Shown: positions 19,001 to 26,229 of the stretch, one piece after another
Position numbering within the stretch: the first letter of the stretch is position 1
Layout: every line of letters begins with the position of its first letter
Source: Brasilonema angustatum HA4187-MV1
Lineage (GTDB): Bacteria > Cyanobacteriota > Cyanobacteriia > Cyanobacteriales > Nostocaceae
Assembly: GCA_019359695.1 (NCBI GenBank)
Contig: JAHHGV010000015.1
Span: forward strand, 1 to 64,000
Reading direction: 5' to 3'
Length of the DNA: 64,000 nt
Program-made: the position numbers and the translations under genes
Notes under the pieces: model-generated
What the model was told of the DNA's origin: nothing
The model's input: the letters and a program-made list of their open reading frames with translations, nothing else
Databases searched by the model: none

Positions 19001-20372
19001 TTGCCCATCCAACTGGTCGGAACAATATCGCTTTAACATCCGAGAAGCTATACTTATCAGCAAATTAGTGCAGCATCCGGAACAAGTCTTTTTCTTGGAG
19101 GAAGGGATTGCTTGTTTGCTGTCAGAACTTGACGGCGCTGAAGGTGAAATCGTCAAAATTACAGATCATCAGGGGACTCGTTCTGCAAGAACCAGCGATC
19201 GCCCTCTTGTGGGTAATACTTTCGTCCTTAATATCGGTGCTGCTGCAACAGAAATGGCGTTAGTTGATTTGCCGCAAAACCTGGAAGACCTCACTCATAG
19301 TGATTTTATGCTTCACGGTTTTGCTTATGCTGGCAAAGAATTAGAGCAAGACATTATTTGTCAATTGCTATTGCCATCTAAATGGCGACAACCACGCACG
19401 ATTTCTCAAGAAGATACCAAAACAACTAGCACAAAATCCAAGAATTGGCAACCAGCAATTCCTGGTTTAGATCAGATGTCCTTTTCTAGTTTAGGCTTGG
19501 AAGAATTGAATTTGCCTCGGGCTGGGGAACCAGATGTTGGAGAACGCATTCGCCTACAGCAACGGCTAGAAAGTTCACTTTTAGGAAAGGCGATTATTGA
19601 GGCGGCGATCGCTCTCAAGCTGATTTTGCAACACCAAGAATCTTTTACTCTAGAACTGGCAGATCAGCAATGGGTTTTGCAGCGACGAGACTTAGAAAGT
19701 CAAGTGTTTGTCCCATTTGTTCGACGTCTCAACCGAGAAATCAATCGGTTACTTGTTGCCAAAGGCATACCAACAGAAGTAATAAATCAAGCTATCCTCA
19801 CAGGCGGGGTTGCTTGTGTTGCGGCGGTGAGTCGTTGGCTGCGGCAAAAACTGCCCAACGCTAAGATTATCCAAGATTTGTATCTTGGTGAAAATGGATC
19901 TCCCAATTGCAGTCGGGCTGCATATGGTTTAGCAGTACTCCCTCTGCATCCTCAAGTCTTAGACGTTCCTAGACAACAGTACACCGACTATTTCCTGTTC
20001 ACAGAATTGCTGCAAATTCTGCCATCAAGAGCCATATCCTTTAGCGAAGTTATCCAGTTATTTGAGAATCGTGGCATTAATACCCGCAGTTGTGAGCAAC
20101 GTCTGCTGGCTTTCTTGGAAGGTGAGTTACCTTCTGGCTTGATCCCCACCAGTATAGATGCGATTTGGCTCACCCAAGGTTCGTGTGAAAATTCTAACTA
20201 TAAGGCGATAACAGCCACACCACTTTTTGAAAAACAAGGAAGTCTCACTTTTCGTCCCAATACCGAACAACTCCAAGCTGTTGCTCGTTATCTCGACGCC
20301 ATTAAACCTAGTATTCAGCAATCCCTAGAGGAACCTTACACAGTTAATTTCGCCTTGGGAATCGTTGATTAG
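16062..20372 (+). CDS. Giant Hsp70-type ATPase with coiled-coil and Thr/Asp-rich linker
   Basis: This 1436-residue protein has three parts. Residues 1-260 are Gln-rich and coiled-coil. Residues about 330-770 are acidic and Thr-rich, with recurring VTDxT, TDELFEQ and DEFFEG phrases. From about residue 790 there is an actin/Hsp70 ATPase: WYLGIDLGTTGISAALLN (phosphate 1), NIGAAATEMALVDL (phosphate 2-like) and AILTGGVACVAAVSRWL (adenosine loop). A canonical Hsp70 substrate-binding domain is missing; the C-terminal 120 residues are of unknown type. The start is GTG 16062. There is no signal peptide or membrane helix. A cytoplasmic chaperone-like or scaffold role is inferred; no DnaJ or GrpE partner is nearby. 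Confidence 0.85.
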   Translation: MTSRATETEQLIAEIDRLLTNKRLPRLFSNQASELRQVLERIRDFLVNLSESYPQIPIQEELQSQQSLPQQQSLQQQENINVVAGQENNPFAVVLAPLQEEIKALLQQRSNLAEEIRQLEQKRLHNYSLAQQLANQEQIISEFLQVVKSRIVSDITPQITETATNSQIQHLVTSYQDHTEPATSSTLPVVESPEQVERLSRLANKLDQKLLALDGTVNVVFEALQGNIHTYHESLSQALAKMHSKGVQGEQLLASFIGNFTQQLQQQTSINQLSVENVKDETPQLVESKQLASELPEVTPNNQVLSLETQQESANASDLNAVVSQDRQDTQNFVETADIIAVHQGSSPLSDQVDQLYASLFGVDVTDVPTHSVTDITDDFFDEPIATVSAPSEVTVITETTTTTSSTPTFPEFTDELFEQTITTPAESQVTDFTDVTNKLSELDDIDLTTFIDEFFEGQTTTRPTVTTDDDKDVTDETTVNVTNVKNELLDQPTLTSSANTSPATVTHQPQSEFLYEITFEAPQVPTKPVTDVTTPSVVSNLSETSPDARTNQEQQVDSVVEIPDPWLEELEADLVKLTTDDAKQTQDLSLETTEQSSIPLEHILAELPPVAEYTQVVSLDSTRPVSPTTENIITMLTDLLADINREQSLTVTTAPITSETLETPPHNIAESSAAEIQNRDTQESSDNNLPASPDKNVLSQEENQSTEMVDISLEEAQLEQLEQDLASFDGEINALLHPFTQTENQAQAETEPNLSTIEPQAKLEKNVVTEEIDASSVFISGSTNNDARKSIWYLGIDLGTTGISAALLNRSTTQVYPLYWSATQTQEEATSIKRSFRLPAEVYLPTASVSGGETESSFPQENTAPAVVAEEKVSENITTGSGSPHSGVATHNLFSAQLKPYLQIALPYKSEGQKWEPVLQLNESFSVPLVWVVRSLSKLLLTFTSDRSSTTLGLTAAAVGLEQETFRDIINEITGVICTCPSNWSEQYRFNIREAILISKLVQHPEQVFFLEEGIACLLSELDGAEGEIVKITDHQGTRSARTSDRPLVGNTFVLNIGAAATEMALVDLPQNLEDLTHSDFMLHGFAYAGKELEQDIICQLLLPSKWRQPRTISQEDTKTTSTKSKNWQPAIPGLDQMSFSSLGLEELNLPRAGEPDVGERIRLQQRLESSLLGKAIIEAAIALKLILQHQESFTLELADQQWVLQRRDLESQVFVPFVRRLNREINRLLVAKGIPTEVINQAILTGGVACVAAVSRWLRQKLPNAKIIQDLYLGENGSPNCSRAAYGLAVLPLHPQVLDVPRQQYTDYFLFTELLQILPSRAISFSEVIQLFENRGINTRSCEQRLLAFLEGELPSGLIPTSIDAIWLTQGSCENSNYKAITATPLFEKQGSLTFRPNTEQLQAVARYLDAIKPSIQQSLEEPYTVNFALGIVD

Positions 20373-20479
20373 CAATTTGTCCCCTTATCTCCAGAGGGGA
20401 CTTTAAAGCCTACCGTTGTAGCGGCGCTAGCGTTAGGCACTGCCCACAACGTAAAAAAAAGTTTTGAGCGAACAATAGA

Positions 20480-20574
20480 TATAGCAGTAGCCAAGTTGAT
20501 TAGGACGAAGGTTGTTGGCTTATCCTTTGCGATAGCTTTTCCCATATGTCCTAAGATTTCTGTCCACTGCTATA
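20480..20574. mobile_element. 95-bp IS630-like miniature element
   Basis: The terminal inverted repeats start TATAGCAGT at both ends and carry TTAGGAC at the same distance (20 bases) from each end; 19 of 27 end positions match. The right arm, read on the minus strand, opens a frame starting MGKAIAKDK, which looks like the beginning of a transposase gene. It is therefore probably an internally deleted insertion sequence. The TA dinucleotides at both ends fit IS630/Tc1-type insertion. The family assignment is an inference. Confidence 0.55.
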
Positions 20575-20929
20575 GTATCCACTTTACAAATATTGCAATA
20601 ACGCAATTGGTGTATTCCGGTGATTTTCCACATCTTTTTGTATCATTTCTAGTTGCTGAAAGCAAGATGTGATAATCTCATATATCTATAGGAAATCAAA
20701 GTGGGTTAATTGCTAACACCTATCGAAAGCATTTACCAAGTCAAACTCTTGGAACAAAAAAGCGTGCATATACCTCTCTGGAGAGTGGCTTTTCGGACAA
20801 AATCATAGTTTTCAACTTGACCTAAATTTTGTTTTTTAGAAAAAATATTTCTGTATAGATCTGGGCGAAAAATACTAATCTTATAAATAACAGCCATATT
20901 AATACTGAAATATTTATTTACAACGATTC

Positions 20930-21125
20930 AGGGTAAGCAATTCATTCTGCTTGACATTTCCAGCCAAGGAAAAACAACAGTCTGCAAGCTCGACTTGAAA
21001 AAGGTCGAGGAGGCAAGTGCTAACAGCGGGTAATGCCCGACAGTCGTGTAACTGCCCTGGCAGATGGCAGATGCCAGAAGGGAAGAAAAGTTTTTTCATC
21101 CCTTCTGGTGTACGGAAGTACATGA
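20930..21125 (+). promoter_or_regulatory. Structured leader before the PstS-like gene
   Basis: Several stems lie in series: CTCGAC with GTCGAG near 20989-21009, CGGG-TAAT-CCCG near 21027-21040, and a perfect 10-bp stem CCAGAAGGGA (21074-21083) with TCCCTTCTGG (21099-21108). They end 66 bases before the start codon of the PstS-like gene. It does not match any riboswitch consensus I know. It could be an untranslated leader, a small RNA or a repeat. Confidence 0.35.
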
Positions 21126-21174
21126 TGGCTACTTAATACTCTCAGATTCTCCCTAAAAGGGTTTATAAAAAATT

Positions 21175-22281
21175 ATGGACAATACAAACCGAAAAAAAAT
21201 CGTCATTCAAGGAGAAATGGCACTCCTTCTGCGAGGCTTAATTATTGGCAAAGTCTTGACACTTGTGGTTATTGGTGGACTGTTCTGGTGGCTCGTGCGC
21301 CCACGCTTGTTGATTACCGATAACATTAACTCTTCGCCTAGTCAAAGTGTCAACACTACCTCTACCTCTAGTCCTAAATTAGCCTTTGGGACAGGTGCTG
21401 ATATTCCTATCGGTTCCTTCAAATACGGTGGCAGTACAGCCTGGGCACCTATTCGACAATTAATAGATTCTCAAATTCAAAATTCTCATCCAGAATTGCA
21501 ATTAAATTACGTAAAACCGACAAACGGCAGTCCTGGTTCCGGTTCAGGCATTCGTATGTTGCTTAACGGGCAATTGGATTTTGCACAGTCTTCTCGTCCG
21601 GTAACAGTTGAAGAGTTGAACACAGCCAAGCAGCGAGGTTTCACGCTTGAACAACGTCAAGTTGGTATTGATGGAATAGCGGTAGTCGTGAACCCATCAC
21701 TCACGGTACCCGGTTTAACAATTGACCAATTGCAACAAATTTATCACGGTGACATTACAAACTGGAAACAAGTTGATGGACCAGACTTACCCATCACTCC
21801 TTTTGCCCAACGTCCAGAGGACGCAGATACACTAACATTTGTAAACAACCAATCAAGCGGCACATCAAGCAAAAAAAACTTAAACAATCAAGGATTTCGG
21901 TCTAACATCCAGTATGTCAACTCTACTACACAAGCACTGCGCTATATCAGTAAAACCCCAGGGAGTTTGTATTATGCTTCTGCTCGTACACTAGTCCCTC
22001 AATGTAGTGTGAGGCTTTTGCCAGTTGGTCGGACTCCGACTTCGCTCATCCCCCCTTACCGTGAACCCAAAGTGCCAAACGAGGAGTGCCTACACAAGCG
22101 CAATCAGATTAATACCGAAGCGATCAAAAATGGCAGCTATCCACTCACCACAAATCTGTTTGTGATTATTAAGCATAACAACGGTCGCGAAGAACGGGCA
22201 GGAGAAGCCTATGCCAAACTTTTACTGACAGAGCAAGGGCAACAAGCAATTGAGCAGGCTGGATTCGTTAGAGTTCCTTAA
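21175..22281 (+). CDS. PstS-like substrate-binding protein with N-terminal membrane anchor
   Basis: This 368-residue protein has one membrane helix (residues about 20-44, GLIIGKVLTLVVIGGLFWWL) followed by a PBP-like-2 domain of the phosphate-binding type. The phosphate-loop-like segments are KYGGSTAWAPIR near residue 83 and TNGSPGSGSGIRMLLNGQ near residue 121, then FAQSSRPVTVEEL. Later, YHGDITNWKQVDGPDLPIT and NNQSSGTSSKKNL match the PstS pattern. Unlike transport PstS it is anchored by an uncleaved helix, and no pstCAB genes follow. Proteins of this form often act as sensors or are fused to signalling domains, so a sensing role is plausible. A small GTCGGACTCCGAC palindrome at about 22028-22040 lies in frame. 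Confidence 0.8.
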   Translation: MDNTNRKKIVIQGEMALLLRGLIIGKVLTLVVIGGLFWWLVRPRLLITDNINSSPSQSVNTTSTSSPKLAFGTGADIPIGSFKYGGSTAWAPIRQLIDSQIQNSHPELQLNYVKPTNGSPGSGSGIRMLLNGQLDFAQSSRPVTVEELNTAKQRGFTLEQRQVGIDGIAVVVNPSLTVPGLTIDQLQQIYHGDITNWKQVDGPDLPITPFAQRPEDADTLTFVNNQSSGTSSKKNLNNQGFRSNIQYVNSTTQALRYISKTPGSLYYASARTLVPQCSVRLLPVGRTPTSLIPPYREPKVPNEECLHKRNQINTEAIKNGSYPLTTNLFVIIKHNNGREERAGEAYAKLLLTEQGQQAIEQAGFVRVP

Positions 22282-22391
22282 ATTTGTATGATTCCTTTGT
22301 GTATACAGTTACATTAGATATCAAGCAGGATGCATACTTCACAAGACACAAAGGAAGAATATATTAACCTCCGCAATGAATCCTATTAAAC

Positions 22392-23276
22392 ATGGATTTG
22401 CCTATCAATGTACTAGTTTATACTAAATTTACTAATGTGGGCTTTGAGTTGCTTACCAGTAAGCAGGTTTCCTTAGACATTCAGCAAACGTTCCTTAAAA
22501 AGGTGGTTTTCCGCCACTGGAACGCCTTTGAGTGTAGAAATCATAGTGACAGAGCTGCTTATCTTCTTCAGGTTAGTCTAGAGGATTGGTTGTTTGGCTG
22601 GCTGTACAACGATGAGTGGGATAACACTAATTACAGCTACATACCGTACTTTATTTGCTACCACCTAACGAAACCACTACACTCTTTCCAGGTTGAAAAA
22701 GTTTGTGCTTGCCTGCAAAAGGGACCATTAGCACTGGTAGATCGCCACAACTTTTCAAATTCCTTAAAATCCCTGATTCTAAAAGACGTGAGTAGTTACC
22801 AGGAGGCGAAGCCAGGAGTGTTGATTTCCTGGGAAACCCGTCAGCAAATTCATATTAACCTTAAGCAGGGAAAATTCATAGATTTATTTATCCCGGCGAA
22901 GGAACACGAACGGGTTATCGAACTATCGTTACCAGTCGAATCTCAAGAACTATTTACTGCTGACAAAAGCGCTGAAAACCCTACTTTGCTCCCTTTGATT
23001 CCAGTTACAGAAAAACGAAGGATTAGGGAAGTGTCGTTACCAGTCGAATCTCAAGAACTATTTGCTGCTGACAAAAGCGCTGAGAATAATCTTTTGGTAC
23101 TTCATAGAAATTTTATTTTGCTGTTGGGAATAGGCTTTGGCGTAATCACGAGTTTGGCAGTGATAGTTTTTATCTACGTATTTTTTCAGATGACATCGTC
23201 TGAGAAATCACTCTTACAAAATACTTCACCTCCAACGACTCCACTACCACACAATTTTGGCAATTTTGTACGTTAA
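22392..23276 (+). CDS. Unknown one-pass membrane protein with an internal duplication
   Basis: I do not recognise this 294-residue protein. The N-terminal 170 residues form a compact, aromatic-rich domain (KKVVFRHWNAFECRNHSDRA, WLFGWLYNDEW). Residues about 178-196 and 214-232 are near-identical repeats (LPVESQELF, ADKSAEN), encoded by DNA duplicated at about 22925-22978 and 23032-23085. One membrane helix (FILLLGIGFGVITSLAVIVF) follows at about 243-268, then a short Pro/Thr tail. It lies 110 bases after the PstS-like gene on the same strand, so the two membrane-anchored proteins may work together. The start codon has no strong ribosome binding site. Confidence 0.65.
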   Translation: MDLPINVLVYTKFTNVGFELLTSKQVSLDIQQTFLKKVVFRHWNAFECRNHSDRAAYLLQVSLEDWLFGWLYNDEWDNTNYSYIPYFICYHLTKPLHSFQVEKVCACLQKGPLALVDRHNFSNSLKSLILKDVSSYQEAKPGVLISWETRQQIHINLKQGKFIDLFIPAKEHERVIELSLPVESQELFTADKSAENPTLLPLIPVTEKRRIREVSLPVESQELFAADKSAENNLLVLHRNFILLLGIGFGVITSLAVIVFIYVFFQMTSSEKSLLQNTSPPTTPLPHNFGNFVR

Positions 23277-23296
23277 TTATTTTTATGCCAAGAGGA

Positions 23297-23471
23297 GCTT
23301 AACAGTTATCAGTTATCAGTTACCAGTTAATCTCCATGAATGAATTGCTGAGGATTTTAATAAGGAATGAATAATTTTTCTTTTTCCACTCAATTTGGGG
23401 GCTTGCACCATCTTTTAAGAAGTGAAAAGTGCATAGTTTTTTAATAACTGTTCACTGTTCACTGTACACTG
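23297..23471. repeat. STRR heptamer tracts flanking a short spacer
   Basis: CAGTTAT-type heptamers at about 23298-23322 and GTTCACT-type heptamers at about 23449-23470 flank 125 bases of AT-rich sequence between convergent genes. Confidence 0.7.
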
Positions 23472-23477
23472 ATTCGG

Positions 23478-24308
23478 TCAACCTTTGACACCGCTAGCAG
23501 TTTCTGTAGGGACAATGTAGCGTTGTAAAAACAGGAATAGTAATAGTACTGGAGCGATAGAAATGACTGAACCTGCGGCGACTAACCGCCAGTTCAAGGA
23601 AAATGTACCCGCAAGCTTGGCGACTCCTAAAGGAAGAGTGTATAAGTTTTCATCTTGAATAACTATTAAAGGCCATAGAAAGTCGCTCCAAGAACCAATA
23701 AATACGAAAATTGACAGAGTGACGAGTGCTGGACGAATTGCCGGAATCATAACGTACCACCAGATGCCTAACTCCGAACAGCCATCCATGCGTGCTGCTT
23801 CTTCCATCTCTTTGGGGACACTCATAAAAGCTTGTCGCAACAGAAAAATCCCAAAAGCAGAAGCTAAATCAGGAAAAATGATTCCCAAATAAGTATTTCT
23901 TAAACCCAATTGAACTGTCAAAATGTACAGCGGAATCATCACGATTTGAAAAGGAATCATAATCGTGCAAACAATGGCAAGAAAAATCCAGTCTCTGCCT
24001 GGAAAAGACAATCTTGCCAGTGGGTAAGCAGCTAAAGCGCAAAAAATTAGATTTAAGCATACAGTCAGCACCGCCACCAAAGTACTGTTGAATAGATATT
24101 GCCCAAAGGGATTTGTCTGCCAAACATTGATAAAATTCTCGATGGTTGGTTGACTTGGCAATAACTGCGGGGGGGATTGAAAAATATTTTCGGTTGAGGA
24201 TTTTAACGCTGTACTGATTAGCCAAAACAGGGGAAATAGCGTTAAAACTGCTATAACCAGTAATGGTACGTACATTAATAAACGATTTTGGATTTTCCAA
24301 TTACTCAT
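23478..24308 (-). CDS. Sugar-type ABC transporter permease (MalG/UgpE family)
   Basis: This 276-residue inner-membrane permease has six predicted helices. The EAA loop that docks to the ATPase is EMEEAARMDGCSELGIWWYV near residue 165, and the family start VIAVLTLFPLFWLISTALKS is present. It is of the CUT1 type, which imports oligosaccharides or glycerol-3-phosphate. Neither the partner permease, the binding protein nor the ATPase is adjacent, so the complete transporter must be scattered in the genome. The start is ATG 24308. Confidence 0.9.
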   Translation of the reverse strand: MSNWKIQNRLLMYVPLLVIAVLTLFPLFWLISTALKSSTENIFQSPPQLLPSQPTIENFINVWQTNPFGQYLFNSTLVAVLTVCLNLIFCALAAYPLARLSFPGRDWIFLAIVCTIMIPFQIVMIPLYILTVQLGLRNTYLGIIFPDLASAFGIFLLRQAFMSVPKEMEEAARMDGCSELGIWWYVMIPAIRPALVTLSIFVFIGSWSDFLWPLIVIQDENLYTLPLGVAKLAGTFSLNWRLVAAGSVISIAPVLLLFLFLQRYIVPTETASGVKG

Positions 24309-24507
24309 TTGCCAAGAAGTTTATGTCTGGTTGTTCTATTCTCATGTTCGCAGACGGCAACCCATTCCTCTATGCAACGCCAAAATTGGCATAATCATAG
24401 CTATGGTGAGATATCCGGAACAGGATATGTCGCATTATTGTCTAAGGTTTAATCCAAGAACGACAAAATGCTGAATACAAGATTAAGACCCTGTTGGTTA
24501 AATTAAT

Positions 24508-26130
24508 ATGTTTGATGTTGTCAAGCGAACTTTACTTTTATTTTCGTGTATGCACAAGCCTAATTACTTATACCAAAGAAAAGTTAAAAATAAGGCAAGT
24601 CAACTTTTGGTATCTTTTGTTATAGCAGTTCTTCTTTGGTGGGAATTACTACCGGGAGTTGCTTTAGCACAAACTCAGACTCCAGCGCCTACTGAAAATT
24701 CGATTCAACCTTATTTGAATCGGGTGATCAAGCAGTTGAGTGAGTTCCGCCTTGACAATGGTATGAAGTTCATTGTCTTGGAAAGACATCAAGCGCCAAT
24801 AGTTTCTTTTCTGACTTATGCTGATGTCGGTGGTGTGGATGAGCCAGATGGAAAGACTGGTGTAGCTCACTTTCTGGAACATTTGGCTTTTAAAGGTACG
24901 ACGCGCATCGGTACTTCTAATTACCAAGCGGAAAAACCATTACTTGAACGTTTGGATCAATTGGCAGAGCAAATTATAGCAGCAAAAGCGGCTAATAAAA
25001 AAGATGAAGTTACTAAGTTAGAAGCCCAATTCAAGAAAATAGAAGCACAAGCAACTAAACTCGCCAAGCAAAACGAATTAGGACGAATTGTGGAACAGGC
25101 GGGAGGCGTGGGTTTAAATGCTAATACCTCCACAGAAGCGACTCGTTATTTTTATAGTTTTCCTTCTAATAAATTAGAACTGTGGATGTCTTTGGAATCA
25201 GAAAGATTTCTTGATCCTGTGTTTCGGGAGTTTTACAAGGAAAAAGATGTCATTTTAGAAGAGCGACGTATGCGGGTGGAAAATTCTCCCATCGGAATCA
25301 TGATGGAAAAGTTGATTGATACATCTTTCAAAGTCCATCCTTACAAGCGTCCAGTGATTGGTTACGACCAAGATATCCGTAACTTAACACGCGAAGATGT
25401 GCAGAAGTTTTTCAATGCGTACTATGTTCCCAATAATTTGACTATTGCCGTTGTTGGTGATGTCAACGCCGAACAGGTAAGAAAACTAGCACAAATTTAC
25501 TTTGGGCGTTATAAGGCAAAAGAAAAAGCAGTTGCTCAAATCTCTGTAGAACCAAAGCAAACACAAACACGGGAAGTGAGTGTTGAACTACGTTCTCAAC
25601 CCTGGTATCTGGAAGGTTACCATCGTCCCGCAATGACTCATCCAGATCACGCTGTTTATGAAATTATTGGTAGCTTGCTCAGTAGTGGGCGTACGTCCCG
25701 ACTGTATAAGTCTTTAGTGGAAAAGCAGCAGTTAGCGCTCTCGGCACAGGGTTTCAGCGGATTCCCTGGAGATAAGTATCCAAATTTGATGTTGTTCTAT
25801 ACTCTCACAGCTCCGGGTCATACGGTTGATGAAGTGGCTGTGGCTCTGCGCCAGGAAATTGATAGGTTAAAGACTGAGCCAGTGTCTGATACTGAGTTAC
25901 AGCGCGTAAAAACACAAGCGCGGGCGGGTTTGTTACGCATACTTGATTCCAATATGGGAATGGCACAGCAGTTGTTGGAGTATGAAGTGAAAACTGGCTC
26001 TTGGCGGAATTTGTTTAAGCAGTTGGATGAAATTATAGCTGTGACACCTGCTGATATTCAGCGGGTGGCGACAGCGACGTTTACAACGGAAAATCGTACA
26101 GTTGGTAAGATCTTGTCGAAGCAGGGTTGA
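24508..26130 (+). CDS. M16 family zinc peptidase, catalytic subunit
   Basis: This 540-residue exported protein is of the pitrilysin/processing-peptidase family. It has the inverted zinc motif HFLEH (HxxEH) near residue 125 and the downstream Glu in EERRMRVENSP, about 130 residues later because of a charged coiled insert (residues about 155-195), which is common in this bacterial subgroup. The C-terminal M16 half contains RPAMTHPDHAVYEII and SGRTSRLYKSLVEKQQLA. A hydrophobic signal segment (SFVIAVLLWWELLPGVALAQ) ends near residue 54; the start could be ATG 24508 or the Met at codon 15. It is paired with a second M16 gene 99 bases downstream. The likely site is the periplasm. Confidence 0.9.
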   Translation: MFDVVKRTLLLFSCMHKPNYLYQRKVKNKASQLLVSFVIAVLLWWELLPGVALAQTQTPAPTENSIQPYLNRVIKQLSEFRLDNGMKFIVLERHQAPIVSFLTYADVGGVDEPDGKTGVAHFLEHLAFKGTTRIGTSNYQAEKPLLERLDQLAEQIIAAKAANKKDEVTKLEAQFKKIEAQATKLAKQNELGRIVEQAGGVGLNANTSTEATRYFYSFPSNKLELWMSLESERFLDPVFREFYKEKDVILEERRMRVENSPIGIMMEKLIDTSFKVHPYKRPVIGYDQDIRNLTREDVQKFFNAYYVPNNLTIAVVGDVNAEQVRKLAQIYFGRYKAKEKAVAQISVEPKQTQTREVSVELRSQPWYLEGYHRPAMTHPDHAVYEIIGSLLSSGRTSRLYKSLVEKQQLALSAQGFSGFPGDKYPNLMLFYTLTAPGHTVDEVAVALRQEIDRLKTEPVSDTELQRVKTQARAGLLRILDSNMGMAQQLLEYEVKTGSWRNLFKQLDEIIAVTPADIQRVATATFTTENRTVGKILSKQG

Positions 26131-26151
26131 TTAACAAATAAGAGGAATGAA

Positions 26152-26222
26152 CCGCGAAGACGAGCCAGCGCTGCAGGAGGGTTTCCCTCCGTAGGCGACT
26201 GGCATAGCCAAGGGCACGAAGG
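26152..26222. repeat. GC-rich palindromic repeat between the two M16 genes
   Basis: Text of the type GAGCCAGCGCTGCAGGAGG, TTTCCCTCCGTAGGCGACTGGC fills most of the 99-base gap and ends just before the GGAAGAG ribosome binding site of the second gene. The same repeat type starts again at 63970. Confidence 0.65.
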
Positions 26223-26229
26223 AAGAGAT

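Larger units (their letters stand above)
20373..21174. other. Long intergenic region upstream of the PstS-like gene
   Basis: It holds a weak hairpin just after the Hsp70-like gene (GTCCCC at 20379 with GGGGAC at 20396), a short GC-rich repeat near 20415-20440, the 95-bp element at 20480-20574 and a structured leader at about 20930-21125. An open frame on the minus strand at 20914-21123 overlaps these hairpins and shows no family features, so it is not called. Confidence 0.5.

Noticed and set aside
20914-21123. Minus-strand open frame of 69 codons upstream of the PstS-like gene
   Set aside because: It runs across several perfect hairpins, has no family features and no clear ribosome binding site; an RNA structure explains the sequence better.
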